DNA of 64,000 bases from Styela clava (GCF_964204865.1 NC_135256.1:19745703-19809702); one strand, 5' to 3'; shown: positions 23,901-37,191, counted from the first letter of the stretch. Program-made: numbers and translations. Notes: generated by a model not told the origin, from the sequence alone.

Positions 23901-26900
23901 TTATTTATGATATTTTCATTCATTAATAAATTGTCATTTTATGGAAAAATAGGTAGTAATCATTTGGATACCAAAGACGCATAATTAATACTGCTTCTAA
24001 AACTTGGAAACAATAGGAAAAATGAATATTAAGGCATATCTATTTTGAAATATCTAGTGGTTATATGTCTTTATGCTTACTTGCTTAGTGAACGTTAATA
24101 TGATAACCAAAAATTCCAAGTTCTTCATGGAGTAAATCAGATTGAGTCAAAGATAATAGTAGTAATTTATGTAATCTCTATTAAACTTTCATATCTCTGA
24201 ATATAAATATCTTTTTGTGTGCTAAAGGGTCTTCATTACGTCAATTGGGATCAATTTATTTCATGTATCTTTTTCTGTTTTCTGGATTGGAATTTACATT
24301 AACATTTCTTGGACATCACAGGTAATATTGAAATCCAGTATGGTTGATTAATGATTATTTGCTCCATACATTCTAATGTGAATGGATATTCCAGATGCGA
24401 ACAGAAATACCAATAACTCAGGAAGTAGAATCATTAGCAATATGACACTTTATCTCACGGTCAGGAAACCATATTCTGTTCTATATATTTTCATCATGAT
24501 GTCACGTGCAATCCACATATATATATCAGAATAAAACAAATAAATAAATGATATTAGTAATACTAACCACAAATACGAAGTAAAGTTTTCACTTGGGAGA
24601 GAGCAATTCTTCCCCCACTTGGGGAATGCTACCTTTTTTAGTATTATTCTGCATAATGGGTTTTGAACATTGAACATTGAAAAATAATCTGGGGAAGGCA
24701 AATGAATTGGTACCTAGCCAATAGCAACGGGGCTATCCAAATTCGGCCTAGGGATGTTCATATCTGCATACTATAGTCTTGTATTGAACACTGTTCATAT
24801 CTGCATACTATAGTTTTGTATTGAACACTGTAAACTGGTTATATTTAGTGAATTTTTGCAGCATTCATACAACAGAGGGAAAATTTGAATATCATTAACT
24901 TGGGATCTATTGCAAACTTGCATTATTAAAATATCTCGAACTATGACATGCTTTGCAAATTACATCGGTTTCAAATGTGGAATAACAAGACTTTTTATTC
25001 TAGATTTCAGTTCACTCATATGGACCAAGGAAAAATGTTTGCATGTCTTGGTATTACGATGGCCCTAGTACAAGGTGGCTATGTCAGGAGAAAAATGGAA
25101 AACAAAGAAATAAAAATGGCATTTAATGTATGAATATATCGGTAGTCATAAAATAATTATATTTGGCATTACTGGTTAAAAGGTGCAATGCCTAGATATT
25201 CATTTAACTTGAACTGCAGGTTTATCTACATTTGATTTGTTTAAATGCACAACCATAAATCTGTATTGTTTCTGTAGCCCTCTGTATTATAGTGGCCACT
25301 CTTTGCTCAGCGATGATCCTCCTTTAATTCTTCATGAATTCGGGTGGTATTACTTTGAAAAATTCTCTTTAAAAATAGGTCAGCAACCAACTAATGATTG
25401 TCTAACTGGCACTGTCAAAAAATTATGGATTTCTTTTTTAAGTTAAGTATTTTACATTTAATTGTAAATTTTTTCCTTTTCAGGGCATGGTTATCTTGAT
25501 TCCTGGTTTCATTGTAGTTGGAATGTCTAATAGTGTTGCAATGTTATATGCTGGTCTCTTTATGTTTGCATTTGGTAAGATTTATTTCCATGTGGTGACA
25601 AATTTTTGCCTCAACTTAAAATTTCATGAAAAACTTATCATGGCTGGATGATTTGACTTTAAATAGCAAAGATGGAAAGCAAGATGATTATGTGCAAGAA
25701 TCTTTGTGTTTTTCCAGAACGTTTCTCCGGGCTCCGGAGCTTCATTTTTCTTATGTCCGAGATGGGCTCCAGCTTCGACTCAAAACCCAATGATGTTATG
25801 ATCACTACCATGAAAAATTTGCTCAAATGCAGTTCATGGTAGTGGCCTAGTGGGACTCAAAACTATGATATAAGGGTTTCAAATTTTAAAATCAAAGTTT
25901 CAAATATAGGAGTTGAAATTGAAACTTTTAATATATTAAAATCTATAAAAAAAATTGAGCTGAAACGGATAGATTTTATAATTTGTATGAAGTATTAGAA
26001 AATTATAAATGTTAAAAAGAATAATAAGATGGTTAGAATCAAGATTAGTTATATATTTTATTTGAAAATCGGGCATCTTGACCGAGTAGACGTCATTTGA
26101 TCCTCAGAAATCCTATAGAACCAATCAAAATCTAATATTACTTTCAACTTTTCTTTATCGTTAAATTGATTTTTTTGTTTTTTCTTATATTGCAATTGAT
26201 TTTTATAATTCTTATGTTGTGTTCCATCATATTCTCAGCTGCTGCATCAGTTGTCCCATGCTTGTCATCACTGACTGCTACTCATGGTATGTTTTCTATG
26301 CTATATTATTTTTATATTTAATCTTAGAATAGTGCTATTAGTGCATTATAGATGATTTGTTTTATGCTGAATAGCCTCAATGTGAAAATGCATCAAAATT
26401 GCATTATTAATGATTTTCACTTGATAAATTATTTGGTTCTGTGAATTGGTGATCAAAAATTGACTCCTTCATCATATATCCCACCTGCTAAGTTTCAAGC
26501 ACCAGGAATTCAGTAAAATTGATGAGAATGGGGCAGTGAGCATCTATGTATTCATAATAAAAGCCACCATACTCAAAAACAATTTTGTGTTTATTCTTAT
26601 ACATACAATATCTGGAATGGCCAACTCAAATATCTACCTTTCAAATACATTCTGAAAATATTATTTTTGAGTATGGAATATTGAAAATAGTCAACAAAAA
26701 GTGATTGTATATCAATGGATCTGTTTTGGGATCGCAGGAAGGTCTCGGATTACCAGTGGTTTGATTGGATTTCTTAAAGTTTTTAAAAATAAATAGCCTT
26801 TGATGAAAATAAAAAAATTTCAGCTGACGCTATTCTGAGCTGTTCTTAAAACAGGAATTTGAAATATCACTCGACTATTCAATTTGTTTTCAACATTTCC

Positions 26901-28213
26901 ACATGATTTCAAAATGATAGCAACTTGATTGTTATTTCAGGATTGGAATCTGAAAAGGGTCGTGTCATGGGAATCCTACGTTCCCTTGGTGCATTGGCAA
27001 GAGCTACAGGACCTATCTGTGCATCTGCATCATACTGGTTGGTTGGGGCCACATATACTTATGTGATAGGAGGGTTGTTACTTATTATACCATTGATGTG
27101 TCTGAGACGTCTTCCGGATATAAAAGCGGTATGTTTTGCTTTATATTTATCAGAGATTATCTATTTATGGTGACATGTAGTTGCTTTTTAAAATATATAT
27201 TAACTATGCTATTCCTGCAGTTCTAACAATTTAACTAAAATAAATATAAAGAGGAGTTTACTTACTCAAGTAAGAATTATGTGTTTTTAGTTCTTATAAG
27301 GTCTTGAGGATATTTTGAAAGGTTTAATAGTTTGCTATTTGCCATTAGGGTCTTGCAGATTCTGCCACGACTCAAACATATGCATCTGGGTCAATTGCTT
27401 GGTTATTCTCATACCTGGCATGGACTAGTAACAAGACCCGTCTAATTAACCTGTCTAACCAAAATCCTGTTCTAATTTTGCTACAAAAAACCTATAATAG
27501 AAAATTAATTCATCTCCACCAGCTGAAAAAATTAGTAGTTCCATGAATGTATTTATGTCCGTCCCAATAAATAAGAAAGGGTATTAATCAGGGGTGGACA
27601 ATGTTTTCGGACCAGGGGCCCAAAATTTTGCCCACCTAGACTGGCGGGCCCTGTAAGTGTGACTTAAAAATTTACATTTTATAAACAATATTTACAGTGT
27701 TACAAAAGCAAAAGTAGGAAACAATAAGCCTTCTACCAAAACTAAACTTAATCGCAATCTCAACAGAATTCTTGAGCTATTTTTCAGCGAAAACATCAGT
27801 ATTTGGTTTTAGTTTGGTTGTGGGAGCATCAGGCAGGCCAGATTGAATTACTCGAAGGGCCGGATTTGGCCTGCGTGTCGTAGTTCGTCCACGTCATATA
27901 TAAATAAAGGCATCAAGACTTAAGGGGTTAGAAGATGGGCTACCTATTCGAAGTCATATTGTGCAACATGTATTACTGGCAAAATAAAAAAAACTGTCAG
28001 ACTGCTTAGCATTAACTTGAATAAATGATATTGAAAAAATAATATCAGGAACCATGAAGCCAGGTAAAAATATGTGAGAGGCTGTGATGTGATTTTTTGT
28101 TCCATTCGTTTTTTCTGTTCAAAGTCAACATTATTCCATTTAAAAGTGAAACATGATTGCCATATTGAATTTACAACATTTTTTGTTTACTTCAGGATAC
28201 CAAAGAAGAGTGA
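20994..28213 (+). CDS. MFSD10: MFSD10, major facilitator superfamily transporter (complete, 11 coding exons)
   Basis: Twelve-helix organic-anion-type MFS transporter of the TETRAN/tetracycline-transporter-like family. Coding exons: 20994-21128, 21828-21924, 22318-22580, 23075-23263, 23670-23775, 24228-24321, 25004-25127, 25484-25574, 26239-26286, 26941-27128, 28196-28213. They sum to 1353 nt, 450 residues (human about 455). The first helix is VIFISLLIDLFGFTVILPLF. MFS motif A, GAASDVYGRR, lies at about 96-105 between helices 2 and 3. SVLFGG, STAIIADL, FLPETLP, GKMFACLGITMALVQGGYVRR and RSLGALARATGP match MFSD10 in order. All introns are GT-AG except intron 2, which has a GC donor. The last exon adds only DTKEE. 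An open frame after an acceptor at 27349 is an alternative C-terminus. Substrate specificity cannot be read. Confidence 0.93.
21528..21690 (+). repeat. tRNA-derived SINE-like element in MFSD10 intron 1
   Basis: A box-like TGGCCCAGCGG (21535-21545) and B box-like CGGTTCAATAG (21589-21599) are spaced as in a tRNA promoter. The tail runs through CACCGCCCACTTTATGTATT. It does not fold convincingly as a full tRNA, so a SINE is preferred over a gene. Confidence 0.55.
24756..24829 (+). repeat. Tandem duplication, two 37-bp units
   Basis: Two adjacent copies starting GTTCATATCTGCATACTATA (24756 and 24793) differ at one internal base (GTCTTG versus GTTTTG). They lie in an MFSD10 intron. Confidence 0.9.
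27349..27546 (+). other. MFSD10: Possible alternative terminal exon of MFSD10
   Basis: After the acceptor GCCATTAG, a 65-codon frame in the phase needed after exon 10 stays open to TGA at 27544-27546. Its product (start GLADSATTQTYASGS) resembles no known MFSD10 tail. The exon at 28196 fits the family better, so this is only a possible splice variant. Confidence 0.25.
27593..27895. mobile_element. hAT-like MITE fragment in last MFSD10 intron
   Basis: Left end CAGGGGTGGACAATGTTTTC; right end read in reverse has GACGTGGACGAACTACGACA and a GGCC-rich stretch (GGCCAAATCCGGCCC) typical of such ends. The terminal match is imperfect and no clear target duplication was found, so the borders are approximate. 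Confidence 0.5.
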
Positions 28214-28440
28214 GAGAAGATTTGAAATTTTTACAAACAAAAGGACCAAAGTGCCAGAATATTTTTAAGCTAATCATGTTTTGAAATTGCAGTCTTTTTA
28301 TGTGTTTTGTTTTTAATATTTTTATTGTTGCCTGATCATTGAAGCCTTACACTTTCATTATGAACTGGAATTGAAAAATGCTTATTTTATCTGAGGTTTC
28401 ATGAACAAAAAAACAAATAAACAAACAATAACAACAATAA
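28214..28440 (+). other. MFSD10: MFSD10 3' UTR with candidate poly(A) signal
   Basis: Follows the TGA at 28211-28213. An AATAAA at 28416-28421 is the first good polyadenylation hexamer, in an A-rich context. The cleavage site is not proven. Confidence 0.5.
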
Positions 28441-31400
28441 ACATAAATTTTGTTAGATGAGCCATATTCCATTTTAAATATTTACCCATGAAAATGTTTT
28501 CATCATTTGTTCATACCCATTATCTCTTCTCATGCCCACTCAGTGATTCATGATTTTTTATTATTTTTTCCATCCCATTTTCTACCCAATTCTTAATGAA
28601 AACTCCTCAAACCGATTTTTGCTTGGTTCATTTAACCGTGGATATTACACCAATGAAAATTTGTAATAAGAAATTAATGTATTTTACAATAACCATGAGA
28701 TATTGCAAAACTATGCATTTCGTATTTAAATTTATGAAATTGGTACTACTACTATCATAAGTATTGACTAGTTAATCATTTGTAACGCTCTATAAATGTA
28801 GCATTGTGCAACGACAGGTTATATATATATATATTCCCTTTTTATTTTTTTACCACAGTTAGCAAAGTAGTGTGAAATTAGGTTTATTTGATTGCTGGAA
28901 GGAAATGCCGCAATACTTGACAATTCGAAAATGTTGTATTCTCCGTTTTAAATGTCACGACCCCCCACCCCTAGTGCGAACCGGAAAGAATCCGTTTTTT
29001 TGCTAAAATTAGAAGACCATATCAGTAGACAGACCAAAATTTAATTATTGCCAATCGAAATAGTTTTGAAGTATGGAGTGATGGATATTTCAAGAAAGTT
29101 TATTTTTCTATGAAAATGTGTTATTTTAACAAGACATGTTTTTATTCTGTGTTATCAAAACCACAAGCTAATTTATAAAAGAATTGCTTGTGGTGTTTTA
29201 AAAGCAAATTTGATGAAATGTTTTCGTTTTCAGCAGTATTCTACTCTCTGGTATGAAATTATGTTAGCTTATTATAATATTTTATATGAATTGTATTTAT
29301 TTTGGAAATATCAGAATTTGAAAACAATCTTCGACAGTTTGATGGGATATGGATCTGGTGTCCGAAATACTCATTGGGAATCGCGGCGATAAATGTTAGG
29401 CCCAACCTTTCAACTTGTAATACGAAGTAACTTAAGCACTTATCGTTAACCGAGGTTCCTTCGCCCCAAGTCTATGCTCTAGTCAAAAGTTGTTAGATAG
29501 ATACATTTTATTTTAATTCATTAGCAGGAAAATATAACGATACACACAAAAAGAGAAAGGCGAAGAATCTGGAATCTGTACAAAACCCAAAAATAAGTTT
29601 ATAACATATTAAACGCGTTCACCCACGGAAGGAGTAAGAAACAAGCGTATTTGTACAATCGCCCCATTGGAACACTTTATAAAGCTGCCTTGTCGTTCCA
29701 CCGCTCAGAAGTTAATATTGATGTCATGAATGTTGTCAAAAATATGTCACACGCCATTAATTAATATCTCAAAATTAAAATAGGAGGTGCCACTCGACTT
29801 CGCCGCCATATTATCCACCTTTGTAATTGTGGGTGAATGACCAACAGTAGTAATTGTGGGGCACGTTGGGACATGGGGCACAGTGGAAAATCAGCTCTCA
29901 CACTGATACTATATCCGCAATCCTGTCCGCGGTTCGATATTTCAATCCGCCCTTCGGTGAGTTACAACGTCCCCGCGAACGAACAACGGACGGGTAGAGC
30001 GGCGAAACTATGAGGCGAAATTGGTTTTGGGAGGTTGAAACTAAAATTTCACCGTTCCAGTTTTTCTACTTTAACTTTTCCAACATGACAAAACACCGTC
30101 TGATGTTTTTCAGCTTTAGTCCACTGTAAAATATTCGTAACGTTGGCGAGTGGATGTGCCTTCCGAATTTTGCCGTGGGATGGTCTGAAAACATTTGTTT
30201 CCTATGGGGAACACTAGACCGGGGTTCAGTGGGACATGCCCTACAGGGCAAAATTCGACAGTGTTTGATACAATAAGTGCTTAGAGACCTAGAGATGCGT
30301 TATATTTTTTGTAATATTATGGTATCTTTCGACCCATGGCCCAATATGGAATATATTCGAGAATCAATAATATTTCCAGATTCAGATTAGAGGAAGGAAA
30401 TAATCAAATTTGGTTGCGAAATTTTTTGTCAAATATCTGAACTATTTCAGTTGAACATTGATTTAAAAATATTAAATCTTCAAATTTGAAAAGTCTCCCT
30501 GTTCTTTAGACGATTATGCTGAATAATTGCTTATTTTTAAGGGCATACTTCGTTGAATTTTGACAGACTGACCCATTGTGCCCCAGGGTCTGTTCGAATG
30601 TGTCCCACAAGTGGGGTACAGTGGGACACTTGACAGACGTTTTCCAAAGCATTTTGGTAGTAAGATGTGTGTCGCAAGGGAATTTCTTAGTCGCTGAATA
30701 AAAACTACATTTACCCCTTTATGCATTAGTCCCGCAAACTTAAGTGAATATGCAGAATGAACGGCTCAAAATATGCAAAAGAAAAAAAGTGTCCCAACCT
30801 TTCCCCTACCCCCTTTTTTCACTACTTCCATTCCCCATGATTACTTTGGCATATTCGGCATCCTCCAGCTTCCTAAGGATCCGTGCAAAACCGTTTTGTC
30901 ACTCGCAGTCTTTACGGCTGTCAGTGCAAAATACCAAGAACGAGCCATTTTTTTATGTATTCTTGCTTGAACTCATGAGTAGGATACACGACAAATGAAT
31001 CGTGATGCCATATATATATACATTTTTATGCGACGATCTGTCATGTTCCGGTTGGTTTGCATTAGCCTACCTAGTTGTAGTCGTGCGAATCATTAAATTT
31101 AATTTCGTATCCATCAACTTATCATTAAACCCTTCATGAACACTTTAGTCATAACTCGCATTTCAGTTTCCCTTAAATGGAATCATGAATTCTATCAATA
31201 TGTTCAAGTTTCGATATCATCTCTTCATGACACGTAAAATGTCATATCTTCCGGGGTTGTCAGCTTATATTCCAGATGGTTATATTATAAATTGGCGCAA
31301 AGCAATTAGTTCCTCTTCAGATCGCTATCCATTTCTAAGGAACTGAAAGACAAAGTTAACTGATACCTAAAAGCACATTTGGGTCAATGGCAGGGATTTT

Positions 31401-32950
31401 AGATGTATGAAAAAGTAGACTTTTGCTTTCGATTATTCGTGAGACTTTTAGAGCATTAAACCTTCTCTCTACTTTATTTTTGATGGAATATGGTCTGTGT
31501 CAGTTTTGTATTTTATCACTGCGGTTGACGGATCAATAATTGCATGAATTGACGTCGAGAATTTTGATTGATTTAGGTCGTTAGCAAAAACACGATTTTC
31601 ACAAATATATGCGAAGTACATGCAACTCAGATCTCGTGTTAGTTACTGCAGGCAAGTATGTGCCTTAAAGACATTTTTATGAGGAAAGAACCATACTTGG
31701 ACTCGTATGAGCCGTTGTTACATAACCAGGTAGAGTAGCTTATTATAGGATTTCAATGACAGTTTCCACATGTGGCAGGCCGTTTTTGTAGTGTAATTAA
31801 GCACAATTGAATTGCTAATAAATTGGAGAAAATTTGTGGTATACAATCCGCGAACCAGTATATTAATGAATGCGAAATAAAAAAAAAACAAAAAATACAG
31901 ACAGACATCTGAACTTCAGCGTCTCGTAAGGGAAAACTTGTATATATTACATGCGTACATAATTTTACAATTTTTTATAAAATCACCAACGTTTGAAATA
32001 CACTTGCTGCAAAAAGATTAACTATATAATAAGTCAGTTTATGAATTTTAAGTGCTTAAAACTTTACCCGCATTGAATCACGTGGTCAAGTTTCCAACAG
32101 GAGTCCATACCAAGATTACTCATTACAGAATATTTGTCTCGTTGACCACCGAGCTTAGTCAAAGCATATCGCAGTTTAAATTTAATATATGAAAACCGAT
32201 ATACAGTATATATTTATATACGGTAATATAACACATATGATGTGCTGAAATATAGCAGTAAAACATACTAAGAACGAGCATAATTGGACAGGTCTGTCAA
32301 CATGACGCAAAAGCAAAGAGCAGGTTTGTGCGCTTCGCTCACAGCGCGTGTAAGTCCGAGTCATATGCATACGTCCTGTTCTTTATATAGTCAGCCGACC
32401 TGGGATGTTACGTCAGCATTTTGAATACAATAAATCTTAAAGTGACGCTACAATTTTCAATGTGGCAGAAACGAAAACGACGCAAATATGTGGCCGAAAA
32501 TAATTTGGTCATACATTCAAGCAGGTGCATCGTGTGTGCGTAACCGTTATAAGCAAGCTGTGCGCGTTTCATGCAACCTACTCACCAAGCCACGACTTCC
32601 TTTATAAATTGCGTATGCATGAAACAACAAACGTTTATTACTTCCTAGTCACTCTATGCCTCGAAATAATGTTCTTGCCGCACAGTAGCTACGTGACGCA
32701 TAAACAGTGTTAATCTGCTGGTTATGGCACGAGAAGACGGCTGGCATAAATGACCAAGAAAGCGGAAATCGAAAAGTCGTGTTTTCGAGTGCGTTCGTTT
32801 CAGATTGTGGATTAGTTCAGACAGTACAGACAAGAGATATTAGTATTGATAAGTAATTCTATGATTTTTCAGTATCTTTGTAACCGTCTTATTCTATGCT
32901 ACAGGTATTGTTATATATTTTTCTATGTCGTAAAATAAGATTTCGGAGAA
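28441..32950. other. Intergenic region between MFSD10 and the ARF-like gene
   Basis: No recognisable gene. About 29.85-30.65 kb has scattered GGGGCAC and GTGGGACA strings, possibly an old repeat. Short TA runs occur at 28.8 and 31.0 kb. The stretch just before 32951 must hold the promoter and leader of the ARF-like gene, but no start site could be assigned. Confidence 0.5.
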
Positions 32951-33469
32951 ATGGGAGCAGGGTTATGCGGTGGAAAAAAAGAAGTAAAGATGGTGCTTAT
33001 TGGACTTGATTTAGCCGGGAAAACATCGGTTTTAAACCGACTGAGGTTTGGAGAAGCCGGCAGCACCACTCCCACCATTGGATTTAATTACGAGACGTTT
33101 GCATACAAAAACACAACGTTTGATATTTGGGATACTGGCGGTCAAGACAAACTACGAGATTTATGGAGACATTATTATGAAGAAGTGGACGGTGTACTTT
33201 TTGTCGTAGATTCAACTGATGAAGGTAGACTTAACGAAGCTAGAGATGAGCTACAAAAAGCAATGCGTGATATCCACCTTAAAGACGCGTTTTTATGCGT
33301 TTTAGCAAACAAAAGAGATTTGGAAAATTGTATGCCTTCGGACCAAATTTCTTCGGGTTTGCAATTGTCGAATTTCAAGGACAGAGAGTGGAAAACATTT
33401 GAAGTCAGCGCTCTGAAGGGTGTGGGACTTTACGATGCTTTGGATTGGGTATCAAGCGTCAAAAAATGA
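32951..33469 (+). CDS. ARF/ARL-family small GTPase, intronless
   Basis: A 172-residue GTP-binding switch protein of the ARF family, whose members recruit coats and effectors to membranes. Visible motifs: P-loop GLDLAGKT (18-25), switch 1 PTIGFN (41-46), switch 2 WDTGGQD (60-66) with the catalytic-type Gln65, NKRD (120-123) in place of the usual NKQD, and SAL (153-155). Gly2 permits N-myristoylation and Cys6 might be acylated. Between Gly2 and the first beta strand there are only a few small residues (GAGLCGGKK) where ARF1 has an amphipathic helix, so the protein is about nine residues short. The frame is a single exon ending TGA. An AATAAA lies at 34067-34072. It may be a retrocopy or a lineage-specific paralogue; orthology to a particular ARF or ARL is not claimed. 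Confidence 0.92.
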   Translation: MGAGLCGGKKEVKMVLIGLDLAGKTSVLNRLRFGEAGSTTPTIGFNYETFAYKNTTFDIWDTGGQDKLRDLWRHYYEEVDGVLFVVDSTDEGRLNEARDELQKAMRDIHLKDAFLCVLANKRDLENCMPSDQISSGLQLSNFKDREWKTFEVSALKGVGLYDALDWVSSVKK

Positions 33470-36238
33470 CATTACTTTTTTAGTTATTTATTACATGACT
33501 TATATTTCAACGTAAACATTTTCAGTTAGATCATTTTACACACCACAGCAGGTTTTAGTATATTGTACTGAATGATGACTAGCCAGGCTGGTCTTTTCGG
33601 ATGTAAGTCAGTCACTAAGTTTGTACTCAAAACGCTGTCACGAACATGTGTCTGTAGTAACTTTATATTGATCCAATATTTAGAAATTTAACTTGTGTAT
33701 TCGTGTTTTAAACATAACGTAAAATACATTTCCAAATTTCACTCATGTCATTTTCTGATGGCCAGGCGTCGGCGAATCTTCTTGATGAAAATTTTAATTG
33801 GGCAGTCAAATCGGTACAAGCTATTTCGAATGTGCGGTCGAGCGTAAAATGAGGCGAGATCCCGGATTTGTAACGTATACAAAACAAGGGCATTCCGGTC
33901 ATTCACAGTTAAGGAGATTTCAAGGTTGGGCCACTGTTATGGCCACGCTGATTAAATTATCTTATGCTTTGATAAAAAGCAGTGTATTTACTGGAACAAA
34001 GCAGGGAATGGTCTTAGCTACCTTCATTATGGAATGGGATATTATAAAATAATTTCTATCGTTGAAAATAAATTGACCACGTTCCAAGCTTGCCCAATGA
34101 TAGGTTGTTCACAACTGTTTGCTGAATAAATAGTCGATATTTTTAAAATTTTATTTTGAAATCGGAGTTTTATAGATTCAATGGTGCATCTGTCGGAATA
34201 ACTCAAAAGCGAATTCGATTCTTTCTTGGTCAGATCAATCTTTACCAGCGACCAGGTCTGTGATTCCTTGATGTATTTTCTCAGCAATGACTGCGGTTTA
34301 TTATAATCTATTAAAAAATCTCGCGTCACCGATGAAGCAATATCACACCAGGCTATTTTAATTTCAAGATGGTTTTATTTCCTTGTTTCGTATTTGGATA
34401 ACCAATAAAGGTTCAATATGAATGTTCGATTTATTGATGCCTTAAAATATATATATCATTACAACTTCCTCAGGTTCAACTTAGGCCGTCCATTATAAAT
34501 ATCGTGTAAAAAGTGTAAACAGGATACATTTAACTTGAGAAGATCCAAATATTAAATTTATTTCCTGTTGTTTACAATAACTCTCAAAAACAATGCAAAT
34601 GAAGCTTCTCAGATAGTACAGAACAAATGTGCTGAATAATATCTGAGCGTCTTTCTCGCCATGTTTCTCATATTATGGAAACGGGAAATACCGTATCCGA
34701 CCGAATATGGATGGGATCGCGACACAAATATATTAACATAGTCTATCGTCGTTTCTCCTTATATATTCATGTATTCTTTAATTTTGTTTTCAATTTTTAC
34801 TGTTTAAGAAGATAGAAAATTTATAATTACTTATTAAATATCCTATCAATATACTTGCGAGTAATGCCAAGCCTAGTAATGTTTGTTTAAAGGCATTACA
34901 ACCTCGTTATACAAGAAAACGTCAGCATAGGATCGCCATTAGAAACGTCGACCAGTGGTATTTTTCTCGCCCAGTGGCATTTCGGACGAACTCTATTACC
35001 AAATCTTTCTTTGGTTCTTAGCTTTGTAACTGCGATCAGATATGCATATTATTTTATTGTGTTTTGATTTTATATTTTTAAATCTGATTTATTTTCAACA
35101 GTACAACAAGTATGATTTCGCTGCACATTTGAAGGCTTGAAGCATCTATGAATATAAGTCCAAAAAACTGCATGCGATGCGACTGAGATAATTTTCGCCA
35201 AACTGCGCCCCTTTGAATTGAATTAGTATCACTTAGTTGAGGTTCACTTTTGTACCTATTTATTCAATGGTCAAATCGAAAGCACATGGAACATGTTGCC
35301 TTATATTCGAAAATGGCAAATGGATTGTTGTGAATTTTTAATACTATTAATGTCACGGAAATTAACTTAATCCCTGTTGCATTGAATTTATTGACTGCGT
35401 GTAAGTGCCTTGATTTTGATTTGAATTCAGTTATCGATTATCAGACACGACCTCGTCGAGTACGTGTCAGTTAGATGGTTTATGGAAATCGAAACTTCAT
35501 TATTCCGAGATTTTCCAATGCCGGACCATTTACAAGTCTTGTGGCTTAAGAGTCATTTTCGATACAGCCCATGTAGGGAAATACTTGTTTTGATGATTTA
35601 GCTGAAGGCAATACGCGTTGCCAGCTAGGCAAAAAAATGACATGCACGAACGTAGCCGTAGTCATCCTATGTTTCTTTTATGAATGACGCAATAACGAGC
35701 CACCGTTTCCGGTTTAATAGCTTAAGCGGTAAAATTCATACAGATTTGTCAACTTCTTGACATAATATTGTGACATATTGGTTTGAATATGGCAGCTATT
35801 TCAATCCACTACCATCTCACTGAGAGTGCAATAAATTGGAAGGGCCTTATGTCGTGTAGGCAGGGGCGGATTAAGCCCTATTGGTGCCCTAAGCACTGAA
35901 GATTTTGGTCCCCCCCTCATGTGTAATTTAATTATAAAAACAATAAACCACATAAGTGTATTATCCATTAGAAATAATCACAACCAACAGTAAATAAAAC
36001 AACTTTTACGAACATTTTTAGGTTTTTTAACTGTTATATAGAGCTGATATATATAACAGCCGTTTACTGCCGAAATGATATATCGGCAAACACGCAATAT
36101 CGGGCCGATATATCGGTTGAGCTCTAATCATGTGGGAGTGTGACAATAAAGATTCATGCCTCCAGTCTCCACGTGAATCGAAATACCAAAGTATACAAGT
36201 CACAACTGTAGTTTGAAATTTTACCGGTATACCTGTAG
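33470..36238. other. Intergenic region downstream of the ARF-like gene
   Basis: No gene recognised. It includes the likely ARF-like 3' UTR, a SINE tail fragment at about 35812-35852 (CTCACTGAGAGTGCAATAAA), a transposon-end-like AGGGGCGGATTAAGCCC at about 35862, and the small palindromic element at 36039-36126. Confidence 0.5.
36039..36126. repeat. Small palindromic MITE-like repeat (88 bp)
   Basis: Starts TAGAGCTGATATAT and ends GATATATCGGTTGAGCTCTA, an inverted TAGAGCT pair around repeated GATATATCGG motifs. The GCCGATAT theme recalls the larger element at 40335-41513, but direct kinship is uncertain. Confidence 0.45.
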
Positions 36239-36245
36239 TCTACCT

Positions 36246-36789
36246 CAGGGTGGTTCAAGGTTGCTAGGTTGTTGAAGGACCGCAAGAACTTTTGAGGAGG
36301 TCCCGCGGGCCGCAAGTCGGAGAAAACCCAAATGTGATCGAAATATCGCGAGTTTACTTACTTCAAATTTAATAAACAACGAGAGTTTACCGTTCTAATC
36401 AGACTATTATTATGTTGCATGGGAGGCGTTCTTTTAAAGAAGATATATAAAGCCTTCAGTTATTTTAAAGTTAATTCCCGAGAATTACCGTTGTATTTTG
36501 CGCATCTCGCGTTTGATGTCGCTTTAAATTATATTCTTTCGTGACAGATATTACTTGACATCAAACCAGACACTACTGCCACATGGCCGACGCCTAAAAA
36601 CAGAGGAGTGTTTTTACTACAATAAAGGCACAAAGCGTTAGAAAAAGGGTTTGAATCTCGGGATCCCAACCCCAGTTGGAATAGCTAAAATAAACTCCAA
36701 AACGTTCCTCCATTAGATACAAACATACGCTAAAATTGTTCGGTGAGCCGCACGGAATGTATCAGTATGACAGGGTTTGGACCACTCTG
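36246..36789. mobile_element. hAT-type non-autonomous element (544 bp) with perfect target duplication
   Basis: Perfect 8-bp direct repeats GTCTACCT flank it (36238-36245 and 36790-36797). Terminal repeats are CAGGGTGGTTCAAGG on the left and, in reverse on the right, CAGAGTGGTCCAAACCCTG. The interior has GGGCCGCAAG and GAGCCGCACGG motifs. No transposase is encoded. Confidence 0.92.
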
Positions 36790-37191
36790 GTCTACCTTAT
36801 CAAAAAATTCCCGACTTCGCTGACCACTAGATCGTTGAAATGCGATCGTGGAACCGCCACATAGTGTAAATAGTTCATTGATCCGATTGTTGAAAAGAGA
36901 AGAATTTTTTTAAAACAAAAATGCAGCAACAAGGAGAATACTAGAAAGAAAAAACAACAACAATTTAAGAAAACGACTCATAGGCCCATTTCGTGTGCAA
37001 AAAAAGTTTCAGTGTTTATTTTTAATAAAGAAGGTTAATATCGTCACACTAATAAAAAAATTGCCTAAGTCACTTTTTGTCGATTTTGAGATTTTGGTAT
37101 CGCTGGATTCGTTGGGGAAAGATCTATCTTTCTATGGTATTTAAACATTCATACCTGGTATAAATCAGCCGCTAGGGGGCAAAATCGAATC

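Noticed and set aside
29850..30650. Coding region suggested by GGGGCAC/GTGGGACA strings
   Set aside because: No sustained frame or domain; better explained as an old repeat.
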